Assembly: GCA_020205615.1 (NCBI GenBank)
Contig: CM035168.1
Location: 2,249,830-2,313,829, forward strand
Direction of reading: 5' to 3'
Origin: Panax quinquefolius
Taxonomy: Eukaryota; Streptophyta; Magnoliopsida; Apiales; Araliaceae
Length of the DNA stretch: 64,000 bases
Shown here: positions 22,781 to 32,858 of the stretch, piece by piece
Numbering within the stretch: the stretch's first letter is position 1
How the letters are laid out: every line of letters begins with the position of its first letter
Translations under genes and position numbers: made by a program
The notes under the pieces: model-generated
Told to the model about the DNA's origin: nothing
Database searches by the model: none
Seen by the model: the letters and a program-made list of their open reading frames with translations, nothing else

Positions 22781-25758
22781 AGTTCTCATGCTATATTCAA
22801 AAGCTAATCGCTTTGAGTCTGATCCTAGGCACAAACATTGTTCTAAACTTAGTTTAGTAGTAAGTCACTTGTTGTATACAGATGAGCTCACACGTTGGAA
22901 ATATTGTGTACAGGTAAATGTGTATATACACCTGAAATTGCTCAAATTGGTCCATGTTCTTGATTTCCATATCAACAAGACCAATTCTTGCTCGCGGTCA
23001 ATCTTGTAGTCTGAAGACCAGGCTAGAAAGCTCAAGAGACATCAACAGAAATGAATCAAACATCCACCAGCCTGAAAAGATGAAAAGACCATACATGCTA
23101 AGAAATGTTTATCCAGAGAAGAAAGAAGAACTTCTCAAACATGTGTCTGGCCAACCAGCAGCTGGATGTAAACCTTGTGAACTCAAGGATGTCGAAGAAC
23201 TGAAGATGTTGAGATTTTCTTAGCTTGCATCCTCAAAACCACGACTGATTGATTGAAGGTCAACTGAAGCAACAAGCTGTCAGGAACAAATGAGAAACTA
23301 TGCACATCAATGCCTAATCTCAGTATGTCAAAGTTAAATGACTGTTAATAAACTAACTGTAGAAAGGTACGGTTCCTCACTAGTATAACTGTGTACATCA
23401 TGTTGCACCTCCTTATGAATTATAACAGTATTCTTTCAACAAATCATAATCTACCTAAAAAGGTGAATAGAGAAAGTACACTGAGGATGGGAATCCAATT
23501 GCCTATAAACTTTCTCTCCATCCAAGTTTTAGGTTGAAGATGACATCTTGAAAGAAATCTGAAATGAGTCATAAGAGCATCACAGGTTAAATTAATTTTA
23601 TGTGAACTGATCTTTGCTGATGGGTTAGTATGTATGTACAAACCTATGTTCTAAGTGTTTGATAATACACAGAGTATGATCAGTCCTGCAAGAGTATCTT
23701 GATGATTTATAGAAACTGATCACCTCCATGAATCAACCAGATACAAATAATTCGTAGAATTGATTCTCACTCTGTGAACTTTCAAACTCTGTGAACAAAA
23801 CCAAGCAAATGATGAAACCATCAAAGAAAAGGAGTGTTTTATTAAAATAGCAAATCTTACACACACTCACCTTCATGCATCTCAAAATGTATTATCTAAA
23901 TGAGTTACATGCATGAATATGACTATTGGTGATCAATATAATGATTATCTAAATATATGAGGAACGGGGGTTTAGAAAACTAACCTAGCAGAACCCACTC
24001 AACCATGGGTACCAAAAATAGAAATTTATAACCTGCAGGTACTTGGTCTATCTGACCACACTAAGGAATGCTGAAGCAGAAGACTTCAACTAAGAAAGAT
24101 TCAACCAGCAGAAGGCTTAAGACTGTTCAGAAATGATTCTGATAAAATTCCTATATATCAAAGCCTATTCTTGAAGACCTGCTGAGCTAATCTGAATAAA
24201 GCTCACATGGCTGCTGATCTTTGTATGAAAGCAAGCCATTCAACAAAAGAAGAAAAGGGTCTTATATGCTCAATCATGCAAAGCATGTTATAAGAGAAGA
24301 ATCCTCAAGGAAGCTGACTATAGAGGATCATCGAGCATCAATCATGAGGAACTCATTATGGGAGCAGAACTCAGCAAGCACAAACTGACAAGGAAGACTA
24401 CGTTAGTAGTGCTATCAAAGGATCATAGAATGATCAATCCTAAAAATGCCCATTTCCACGATACAAGAAGATTTAATGACTTCAACGAGAATGAGATATA
24501 CATGGTTGCCTTCTGCTACACATGAAGAAGAAGAACTTAGGTCTCTCTGAGAAGACAGTATCAACTATGGGGGACCAGTAATCTGCTATCAGTACAGAAG
24601 CTCTAAACCATCAAAGATATACTATGAAGCTGTGTACCAGCTACAGAGTCCCAAAACTTTGTGGCTGATGAACCAAATGAAGATCCATAATCAGTAAGAA
24701 CGTCTCAAAACATACTACTGATAACCTCTCAGCCACCCAACTCAAAATCGTGGAGTACCTATGATCAAACATCTGATCGTAGTACAAGAGCAGGAGGACA
24801 CCACAATTGCAGCCAGTGCAGATGTCTAAAGTTGAAAGAGGGACTCCTCAACAAAAAAAGTTAAATGAGATATCAGTGCAAATCACTTCTAAAGTATTTC
24901 ATCTGAAAAGTGTCTCAGGGACAAACCTGACCCTTAGCTCACTCTAAGAGGTTGGCCCTTCCTGAGCTACCTTGACCCAGAAGGAATGCTTAGTAAAGTT
25001 CATCTCAAGGACCAAGTTAGTCAACGATTGTAAAATAGAGTTTTGAGAGAACTCAATGATCGTGATGCAATCTCAACGATCGTAGTAAAAACTCAACAAT
25101 CGCAGAAGCTTACTCAACGATCGTAGACTTACCAGAAGACACTAGCTCATGAGGAGCTTGGAAGAACAAGACAATTGCTCTACCATTTCGAAGTATGAGG
25201 AGATTAGTTCAAATACAGTGTGGTAAGACATCTTGCAAATGCACATCAGAACTTAAGTACCCAAACTAGCTTGGGGTACATCAATGGTTAAGCTATGCAG
25301 CTTCAACATGAGAAGAAATGTCAAAATCATCCACTGCAACATCCTTCAGAGAATTGATCGTTGAGTCAATAAAGGAAAACGTAGAGTCAATAGCTGTTCT
25401 AACATACTACTCTACGAACTCAAAAGGTCAACGGTCAATCCACGTCAATCAAACGTCTACTCTTCTAAAAGAGACATCTAACTGAAAAGTTATTGGGGAG
25501 TTACAGCTTGTTACTGGGCATCGTGCAACCAATGGCTAGTTGACACGTAATAACATATGCAGTGTGAGAAGAAACTGTCATAAAGACAAATTCAAAATCT
25601 GCAAACAGTTACCAGAACTCATTGAACCTCTCTCTTCCTCCCTTTTTCAAACCCTAGAATCCTCTTCGAAGCCAAACCAATCAAACTAGCTTCCAGAGCC
25701 CACAACACACTCAGCTAAATCTCTCCGAACCACATACCATATACCTTTAACTCCTAAA
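22781..25758 (+). other. Non-coding leader of the inner element
   Basis: Almost 3 kb without a convincing protein frame. Short frames near 22788 and 22954 show no recognisable domain. ATCGTAG-type motifs recur at 24756-24785 and 25060-25135, linking this stretch to the LTR. Confidence 0.5.
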
Positions 25759-26727
25759 ATGGAAGAATGGAAAGTTATAACGGGTATTCAACTCGGCTTT
25801 ACAAAGTTTGAAGAATCAAAGACAAAGTTCAAAGACATACTTGAACTTGTAAAGGAAGCTGGGTTCTCTGAGTGCCTGGAGGTCAACACTCCAGTTTATA
25901 CAGAACTGGTAAAGCAGTTCTACTCAAATGCTTCAACGAACTCTGGTCTTTTGACTACTAAGGTGAAAGGATCTAGTCTGAAGATAAGAGCATCAAACAT
26001 CAATCAATGTCTAGGGTTTCCAAATCAAGGTCTGATAAATCTGGATGAAGTCGACATTGAAGAAGGCAAGAGGCTTATGCGATATCAAAGAAACCCTAGT
26101 CTGAAGGATATGAAGAAGAAGGAATTTCCTGAGGAATTTGAATTCCTTGCTGAGATAGTGGGAAAATGCATATTGTGCAAAGATACTGCACATGACACTG
26201 TACTCGACCAACAGTTGAAAATTATGTCTGCCATAGTTCTGAAGAAACAAATCAACTTTGGAGTTATCCTGCTCGATCAAATCTCCAAATGGATAGAAAA
26301 TGCTGAGTTGAAGAAATCCACAGACAAACCACTTACAAAAGTATTCCATGAAAGATTGTTAAGCATAATAATGAAGAAGAAGTTAGGGAGCAAGATCAAG
26401 GATAATGAGGGAGAACCTCTGAATGTGCACAAAATAATATCTCCACAACTGTTTGTGAATTGGAAGAAGAACCCTAAAGAAAATAGGAGGCTGACAACTG
26501 GAAGCAGCAGCAAATCATCTGCAAAGAAGAGGAAGGCAAAGAAGGTAGAAAATTCTGAGTCTGATAACTCTATACCAGCAGAAACCACACCGGCCAGAAA
26601 GAAATCCAAAGGTGTGAGGAAAACTGAGGCTCCACCAAGAAGTCTCTCAATTGACAATTTGGAAGAAGAGGAAGAAAAGGACTCAACTGCAAAAATCACA
26701 AAGAGAAGAAGTAACAGATTACTTTAA
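25759..26727 (+). CDS. Intact 322-codon retroelement-associated protein
   Basis: The start context CCTAAAATGG is good and the frame is uninterrupted to TAA. Residues about 45-235 resemble the plant 'putative transposon protein' domain found in large retroelements, with VYTELVKQFYSNAS and a later LLDQISKWIENAEL helix. Residues about 245-322 are low-complexity, Lys/Ser-rich and end in an acidic patch (LEEEEEKD) followed by a basic tail (KITKRRSNRLL), suggesting nuclear or nucleic-acid association. Its role in the element is unknown. The stop lies one base before the inverted Tekay insertion. The family call is from memory of motif style and is moderate; the open frame itself is certain. Confidence 0.7.
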   Translation: MEEWKVITGIQLGFTKFEESKTKFKDILELVKEAGFSECLEVNTPVYTELVKQFYSNASTNSGLLTTKVKGSSLKIRASNINQCLGFPNQGLINLDEVDIEEGKRLMRYQRNPSLKDMKKKEFPEEFEFLAEIVGKCILCKDTAHDTVLDQQLKIMSAIVLKKQINFGVILLDQISKWIENAELKKSTDKPLTKVFHERLLSIIMKKKLGSKIKDNEGEPLNVHKIISPQLFVNWKKNPKENRRLTTGSSSKSSAKKRKAKKVENSESDNSIPAETTPARKKSKGVRKTEAPPRSLSIDNLEEEEEKDSTAKITKRRSNRLL

Positions 26728-27819
26728 GTGTGACGCCCCCAAAATTAGGTATACATCACCCATCTTGGGTAGTCAGATACATGGTACAGAATTTAAATAC
26801 AACTTACTAATATAACTGTCGTGTACAATACGACATAAACTGTGAGTTTGAATACAAATATTATCTACTAGATATTATACAAACTCAAAAGGAGTCCTCA
26901 TTACAATTATTATCACACTATTTCACAGAATAGTGAGGACTACTAATGCTATCCTCTCGACCATTACTCTGCTCCCCGACTCGTCCCACTATATTCTCAT
27001 TTCACGAGAACAAAGGTGAAAGAAAGGGTGAGCTCAACTAGCCCAAAGAAGAAATATTATGACTAAGATAATGCGAATAAATTATCATTAGCCTTCAACA
27101 AAGTGTTAAACCGATAAAATATAATAAACATCAAGTTTAACTGCAAGAATTAACAAGCAATCCATTAAAAGAGTCAAGTAGAAAATAAAATCTACTATCT
27201 TTTATGATTTAAAAGGTTTTTCATCATCATTATAGCCGAGACTCACTTTTAATAAATAATCCACATCATCGAATCACCCTCGCACTATGGCGAGGATATT
27301 CTTTAGTATCACGACCACAATTATTCATGCTACTACGGGCCAGAATAGTTGTGTGTTCATTAATGGTCATGATCATGCCAACAATCGCCCATCAATGCAC
27401 TACTACCAATCGAGGATTTTTACCACATCATTTGTAACATTACGGTCATGATTACAATCAATAGTCTCTCGGTCATAATCATACCAAGTCCATCTATGCA
27501 CTACAGGGCCACGGATGACTTTAAAAAAATATAAACATGAGGATGATGACAATGATATAAGAATTCAATAAAACAAGTTCAAGAATTATTTTATCCAGGA
27601 ATTATTAACGTCCAAATTGTCAATATGATACTATTTTGTAGAGTAAAATTCAAGAATGATCAGAAGAATATTTTCATGAAAAGATACTGGATGAAACACA
27701 AATATCAAGGATATTCTACTAATTTCATGGAGTATAGAAGTCAAAGTTTTAACCAACTGGGTATAATAAAGAATGGAATAACAAAAGAAATCACCATGCA
27801 TGCGGTACTTCGCATAGAC

Positions 27820-28190
27820 AGGTTATTCCAACAGAATAATAATAACGGAACCGAGTCGTAAAATTCACACCGAAGCGATGTTCCAATGTAATAATAAAGA
27901 TGGAACCGGATCCATGTAAAACACATGAGATAGGATATTCCAACGAGAATAATAAAGATTTTAACCAGTCCGTGTCCTGTAAACCACACGAGCGTGGATG
28001 TTCCAACGAGAATAATAAAGATTTTAACCAGTCCTGTAAAACACATGACATGGATGTTCCAACAAAATAATAATAAAGATGAGAACCGAGTCCTGGTGTA
28101 AAACATACGCATGGATGTTCCAACGAATAATAGAAGAATGTCACCAAGTATAGGGTAAACCACGTATCACAAAAGTTATTCCAATGTAAT
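27820..28190. repeat. Tandem array, about 60-70 bp unit, in the Tekay LTR
   Basis: About six degenerate units, each containing GATGTTCCAACGAGAATAAT, then AAAGAT, ACCGAGTCC or ACCAGTCC, and TGTAAAACACA. Overlapping antisense frames over this array (VGTS...) are repeat artefacts and not genes. Confidence 0.8.
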
Positions 28191-28412
28191 AATAAGCAAT
28201 GGAATAACAATAGTTCTCTTCATGAATAAGAAAGAATAACACCCCTTACTTTTGGTAGGAGATTGAATACTGCAGTAGTGTAGTAACAAAATACTCTTCT
28301 TCTTTCTCTCTTATTCTCTCTATACTTTCTCTCTCTAAAGCTTGAATGAATTCGTGAAAAATAATGAAGCACTAGGCCTCTATTTATAGAAGATTTATAG
28401 CTTAGCACCTAC

Positions 28413-28680
28413 CATGTGAAAAGGCAAGTGGCTTGACGACTGGTGATGTGAAAAGAAAAGTGGTTCGACGCCTGTAATGTGAAACGACAAGTGGTTTGAC
28501 GCCTGTAATGTGAAACGGCAAGTGGTTTGACGTCTGGTAAAGGTAATTACTATTGACGAAGGTAATTACTATTCACAAGGGTAATTACTATTGACGAAGG
28601 TAATTACTATTGACGAAGGTAAATACTATTGACGAAGGTAATTACTATTCACAAAGGTAATTACTATTGACGAAGAGACT
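28413..28680. repeat. Two adjoining tandem arrays in the Tekay LTR
   Basis: First come about three to four units of about 38 bp containing GGCAAGTGGTTTGACG and CTGTAATGTGAAAC (28413-28540). Then come about seven units of about 19 bp, GGTAATTACTATTGACGAA and variants (28545-28675). Both lie near the start of LTR transcription in the minus direction. Confidence 0.8.
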
Positions 28681-29394
28681 CTTAGATGATGACATATGGG
28701 CCCCCCATAAAATAATCAAACTTACCACAAACGCCTCATAATGCACTCTTTATATACATTAAGGATTGAATAAATATTACCACAAATCATTTTATTTTTA
28801 ATCAACACATTTTAATCTTTCAACAATTATTAATCATTTATAACTTGTCGTATCAATTAATAATATAACATATTATACGGATGATCTTGTGACAATAATT
28901 GAATCAATAATATAAGAAATATGATGCAAAGAATTCTCATAGCAATAATTGAGCATAGGAGTGACTTCTCATATAAGCATCAATAATCAATACTGTGTGC
29001 TACTATACAACTACGCCAGACATCGCTTTGTACTTTTACTACCGGGTAGTTCAACAGGTTTTAACGGTAACACCTCCGTACGTTATTTTTATAAAATATT
29101 TTTGTCTTTTTCTCAATCCGACAATAATTACATTGTGAGGTCCACTTAATGATTGAGTCGTTGTACGAATATTCCTAACAAAAGAATATTCCCCAACCAA
29201 ACGAATATTTTATAACAACTTGCATACTTTGCAAAATTTATAAATATTACCCACAACTATAACATTATATCAAATTTATTCCATAATATTCAAAAATAAT
29301 ATTTATAGAAAAATCATCTTTATTTATAATAAATTTGGTCTTACAACCTCCCTTCTTATGAAATTTACCCCTCGAAATTAGGGGTACGATCTCG

Positions 29395-30110
29395 GTATGT
29401 CGAAGAGGTAAGGATACCTTGATTTCATTTCGATTCTAACTCCCAAGTCATTTCCTCAACATCGTGGTTCCTCCACAAAACTTTGACTTGAGGTATAACC
29501 TCGGAGCGTAGAATATGTTTCTTCTTATCCAAAATTTGAACAGAACCTCTTCATACGTCAAATCTTCCGCTATTTCGTCCGGTTTCTAACTCAATAATAT
29601 GGTTCGGTCTTTCACATATTTACGTAACATGGATATGTGAAAAACGTTATGAACACGAGACATATATGGCGGTAGAGCGAGTCTATAGGCCACAGTTCCT
29701 ACTCGATCGAGGATTAAAAATAGACCGATGAATCGAGGATTAAGTTTTTCTCTCTTTCCAAATCTTGTAACTCCTTTCCATGGAGCAACTCTTAACAACA
29801 CATGATCTCCTATATCGAATTCCACGTCCTTTCGATGAAGATCAACATAACTCTTTTGTCGATTTTGTGAGGTTTTTATACGTTGTCGGATCGTTTTAAT
29901 CTTTTCCGTAGTCATACGTACCAACTCCGGTCCCAACAACGTTGCTTCACCCACCTCATCCCAAAGATATCTTTGAAGCGACACTTTCTTCCATACAACG
30001 CTTGAATGGAGCCATGCCAATATTTCTGCTTGATAAGCATTGTTGTTGTAGGAAAACTCCACCAATGGTAAGAACTTGTCCCAACTCCCCTTGAAATCAA
30101 GGACACAGAG
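29395..30110 (-). pseudogene. Inverted Tekay integrase C-terminus and chromodomain
   Basis: A minus-strand frame shows [63 protein letters not shown] and [14 protein letters not shown], the standard Gypsy integrase C-terminal blocks. A chromodomain follows in shifted frames (LDKKKHILRSEVIPQVKVLW, then NHDVEEMTWELE). Confidence 0.88.
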
Positions 30111-30252
30111 TCTTAATAGATCTTCAAGAGTTTGAATAGTCCTCTCCGACTGTCCGTCCGTCTCGAGGATGATATCTTAGAAGCTAAATCGTAAAATCTG
30201 TGCCCATAGCTTTTTGCAAACTAACCCAAAATCGTGAAGTGAATCTTGGGTC

Positions 30253-30663
30253 TCAATCGAAAACTATGGATACTGGCATACCATGCAATCTTACAATCTC
30301 GTTTATGTACATACGAGCAAGACGTTCAAGTGTATAAGTTTCTCGTATCGGTAAGAAATGAGCAGACTTGGTCAATCTATCAACAATGACCCAAATCGCA
30401 TCAATGCCTTGAGAAACCTTAGGAAGACCGGTAACGAAATCCATGGTAATGTGCTCCCACTTCCATTCTGGAATTTCAAGTGGTTGCAATGGACCTTTTG
30501 GTACTTGATGCTCCATTTTAACTCGTTGACAAGTTAGACACCTTGAGATAAACAGTGCTATCTCTCTCTTCATATTGCTCCACCAAAATGTATGACGAAT
30601 ATCATGATACATTTTGGTACTCCCAGGATGGATTGCAAATGGTGTGTTGTGCGCCTCCATCAT
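30253..30663 (-). pseudogene. Inverted Tekay integrase zinc finger and catalytic core
   Basis: The frame includes the HHCC finger (MEAHNTPFAIHPGSTKMYHD, CLTCQRVK) and the core start WEHITMDFVTGLP followed by VIVDRLTKSAHFLP. The catalytic Asp in MDFV and Asp in VDR are present; the rest of the core is lost to frameshifts. Confidence 0.88.
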
Positions 30664-30747
30664 GATATTATACTTTAAATCAGGGTCGTTAGGAACACAA
30701 AGTCTGGAGTTGACTCGAAGTATTCCTTCTTCATCGATTCTTGCTTC

Positions 30748-31176
30748 CTAAGATAGCACCTTCTTTGCACTTTCTTCCTCATAATGCATCGCCTCCGTGT
30801 CAGCTGCTCGAGCGACTTTAACTTTATCGATTAAAGTCGGTTCTACTCGTATACTCGCTATCATCACATGCGTCCCTGGAGTCTTTAACTCTATCTCCAT
30901 CCTTTGCAAGTCACACAAAATGGGCCTTTGCGTTGACAATATCGCACTCGTACTTGCATATGATTTTCTACTCAATGCGTCAGCTACCACGTTCGCTTTT
31001 CCAGGATGGTATTGGATGGTATGATCATAATCTTTCAACAGTTCTAGCCAACGTCGTTGTCTCATGTTGAGTTCCTTTTGAGTGAAGAAATATTTGAGGC
31101 TTTTATGATCCGTAAAGATCTCCACTTTCTCCCCATACAAGTAATGCCTCCAAATTTTAAGTGCAAAAGACAACAA
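30748..31176 (-). pseudogene. Inverted Tekay RNase H
   Basis: The frame reads [40 protein letters not shown] and [10 protein letters not shown], the C-terminal RNase H blocks. The frame continues into the linker before integrase. Confidence 0.88.
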
Positions 31177-32436
31177 ATGCTAACTCTAGATCATGAGTAG
31201 GATAATTCCTCTCATATTCTTTGAGTTGTCATGAGGCATAAAGTATAACTTTTCCATGTTGCATGAGAACACATCCCAACCTTTGCCCAAGCATCACCAG
31301 ATGACAAATCCTCCGAGCCGGATGGTATTGTCGTAACAGTCTTTGAAATAAGTCTCCTCTTGAGTTCTTGAAAACTCCTCTCACATTCTTCGCTCCAACC
31401 GAACTTTGTATCTTTCCGAAGTCACCGAGTCAATGGAGTAGCGATTCAAGAAAATCCTTCCACGAATCTCCGATAATAACCAAATAAACCGAGAAAGCTA
31501 CGTGCTTTCGATCATCGATTTAGGTTGTTCCCGACTTTGAATAGCTTCAATCTTTCTTTGGGTCAACAGATATTCCATGACTTGATACCACGTGCCCAAG
31601 GAATGCTACTTCTTCAAGCCGAACTCACATTTCTTCAACTTGGCATAAAGCTTATATTCACGAAGCTTTTGGAGTGTCGACCTCAAGTGTTGCTTTCATG
31701 ATCTTCACGGCTTTTGGAATAAATAAGGATGTCATCAATAAAGACAACCACAAAGTGATCTAAATATTCCTTGAATACTCGGTTCATCATATCCATGAAG
31801 GCGGCGAGGAGCATTAGTCAATCCAAAGGACATGACTAGGAATTCATAATGCCCGTCTGGAGTTCCGAAAGCCGTCTCTTTGGAATGTCGGTGATTCTAA
31901 TCTTCAATTGGTGATATCCTAACGAAGATCAATCTTTGAAAAGAATTTGGCTCCTTGCAACCGGGTCAAACAGTCATCAATACGTGCCAATGGATACCTA
32001 TTTTAATGGTGACATGATTCAACTCTCGATAATCAATACAAAGTCGCGTACTCCCATCTTTCTTCTTCACGAATAGAAACAGAGAGCACCCCAAGGAGAA
32101 GTACTAGGACGAATAAAGCCAATGTCTAACAATTCCTGCAGTTGGGTCTTTAACTCCTCAAGTTCAATAGAGCCATTCGATATGGGGCTTTGGAAATAGG
32201 TTTTGTCTTTGGGTTCAAGGTCGATACAAAATTCAATTTCACGCTCTGGGGTAGACCCGGGGAAGTTCTTCTGGGAATACGTCAGGAAATTTATTAACAA
32301 TAAAAATATCGTTCAAAACTGACGTATTTTTGTTTAAATCTGTGACATGAGCTAAGAAAACTTGACATCCGTTTTTCAATAAACGAAAGAAGCGGAGTAA
32401 ATGGCAGTCAAGAAAAGGCAATGAGAGTAGGAGCAA
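31177..32436 (-). pseudogene. Inverted Tekay reverse transcriptase, frameshifted
   Basis: The pre-RT region reads GCQVFLAHVTD, FPDVFPEELPRVYP and EFCIDLEPKDKTYFQSPIS, then [19 protein letters not shown]. Further RT blocks are spread over several frames down to 31180. The 5' limit is the truncation near 32375; the antisense frame running on to 32436 crosses into host-element sequence. Confidence 0.82.
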
Positions 32437-32626
32437 ACAAGAAAGGAAGGTAAAGAAGAAGAAAGCAGAACAAGAAGATAGTTCATCATCTAAGGGGGAG
32501 CTAAAGGATGATGAGCCTGGATTTGCAAAGACTGAGGGGGAGCCAGAAGAAGAAGAGGAGCAAACAAAAGAAATAAAGTTAACATTTCAAGGTGAACAGG
32601 TGCAAGAAGATCAAACAGATGAATAA
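32376..32626 (+). pseudogene. C-terminal part of a second inner-element reading frame
   Basis: From the broken end of the inverted Tekay, a frame reads KRKKRSKWQSRKGNESRSK, then a basic stretch, then Ser/Glu-rich sequence (DSSSSKGELKDDEPGF, GEPEEEEEQ) and a stop at 32626. The basic-then-acidic composition is like the tail of the 322-codon protein. Its start has been lost with the deletion at the junction. Confidence 0.5.
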
Positions 32627-32844
32627 TTGATCAACTGACATCCTGGTAGCATACATGGAGCCAAAGAGGTATATCTCTAACTAGTTAGGTATGTTCTGGA
32701 TCCAGGATGTAAGATGTCATAATATACTAAATTTCATATTATTATAAATGACATTCATGATTATCTGTTTTAGAAATACAGTTACTCACTGTATATAAGA
32801 TTCATTCATAACATGCATATGCACTTATTATTTTTGTCATAATC

Positions 32845-32858
32845 AAATAGGGGGAGAT
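32845..32858 (+). other. Inner element polypurine tract
   Basis: AAATAGGGGGAGAT directly precedes the TGTCAGG start of the 3' LTR. Confidence 0.8.

Larger units (their letters stand above)
26729..29345 (-). repeat. 3' LTR of the inverted Tekay element
   Basis: 2617 bp with TGTGACGCCCCC and GGTCTTACA as plus-strand ends. It shares the GGGGCGTCACA end with the outer Tekay LTR but little else by eye, so it is a related but distinct family. It contains two tandem arrays, listed separately. Confidence 0.85.
26729..32375 (-). mobile_element. Inverted Tekay-type Gypsy element, 5'-truncated, nested in the inner element
   Basis: The 3' LTR lies at 26729-29345 (minus-strand start TGTAAGACC, end GGGGGCGTCACA). 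The purine tract follows at about 29346-29358, and then, moving right, chromodomain, integrase, RNase H, RT and pre-RT. The left flank is TTAAG. At about 32375 the pre-RT sequence stops and the host element resumes, so protease, gag, primer site and 5' LTR are all missing. No second TTAAG is seen, which suggests a later deletion that also removed some host-element DNA. The right end is placed to within roughly 30 bp. Confidence 0.88.

Noticed and set aside
26011..26699. Two long antisense frames over the 322-codon ORF
   Set aside because: They are shadows of the plus-strand frame; their composition reflects the complement of Lys/Glu-rich codons and no domain is seen.
27741..28210. Two overlapping minus-strand frames of about 140 codons with repeated VGTS and YYSLEHP motifs
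   Set aside because: They result from the roughly 65-bp tandem array in the Tekay LTR, whose unit length keeps two frames open.
28545..28675. Regular 19-bp repeats that might suggest a CRISPR-like array
   Set aside because: There are no unique spacers; it is a simple tandem array inside a plant LTR.
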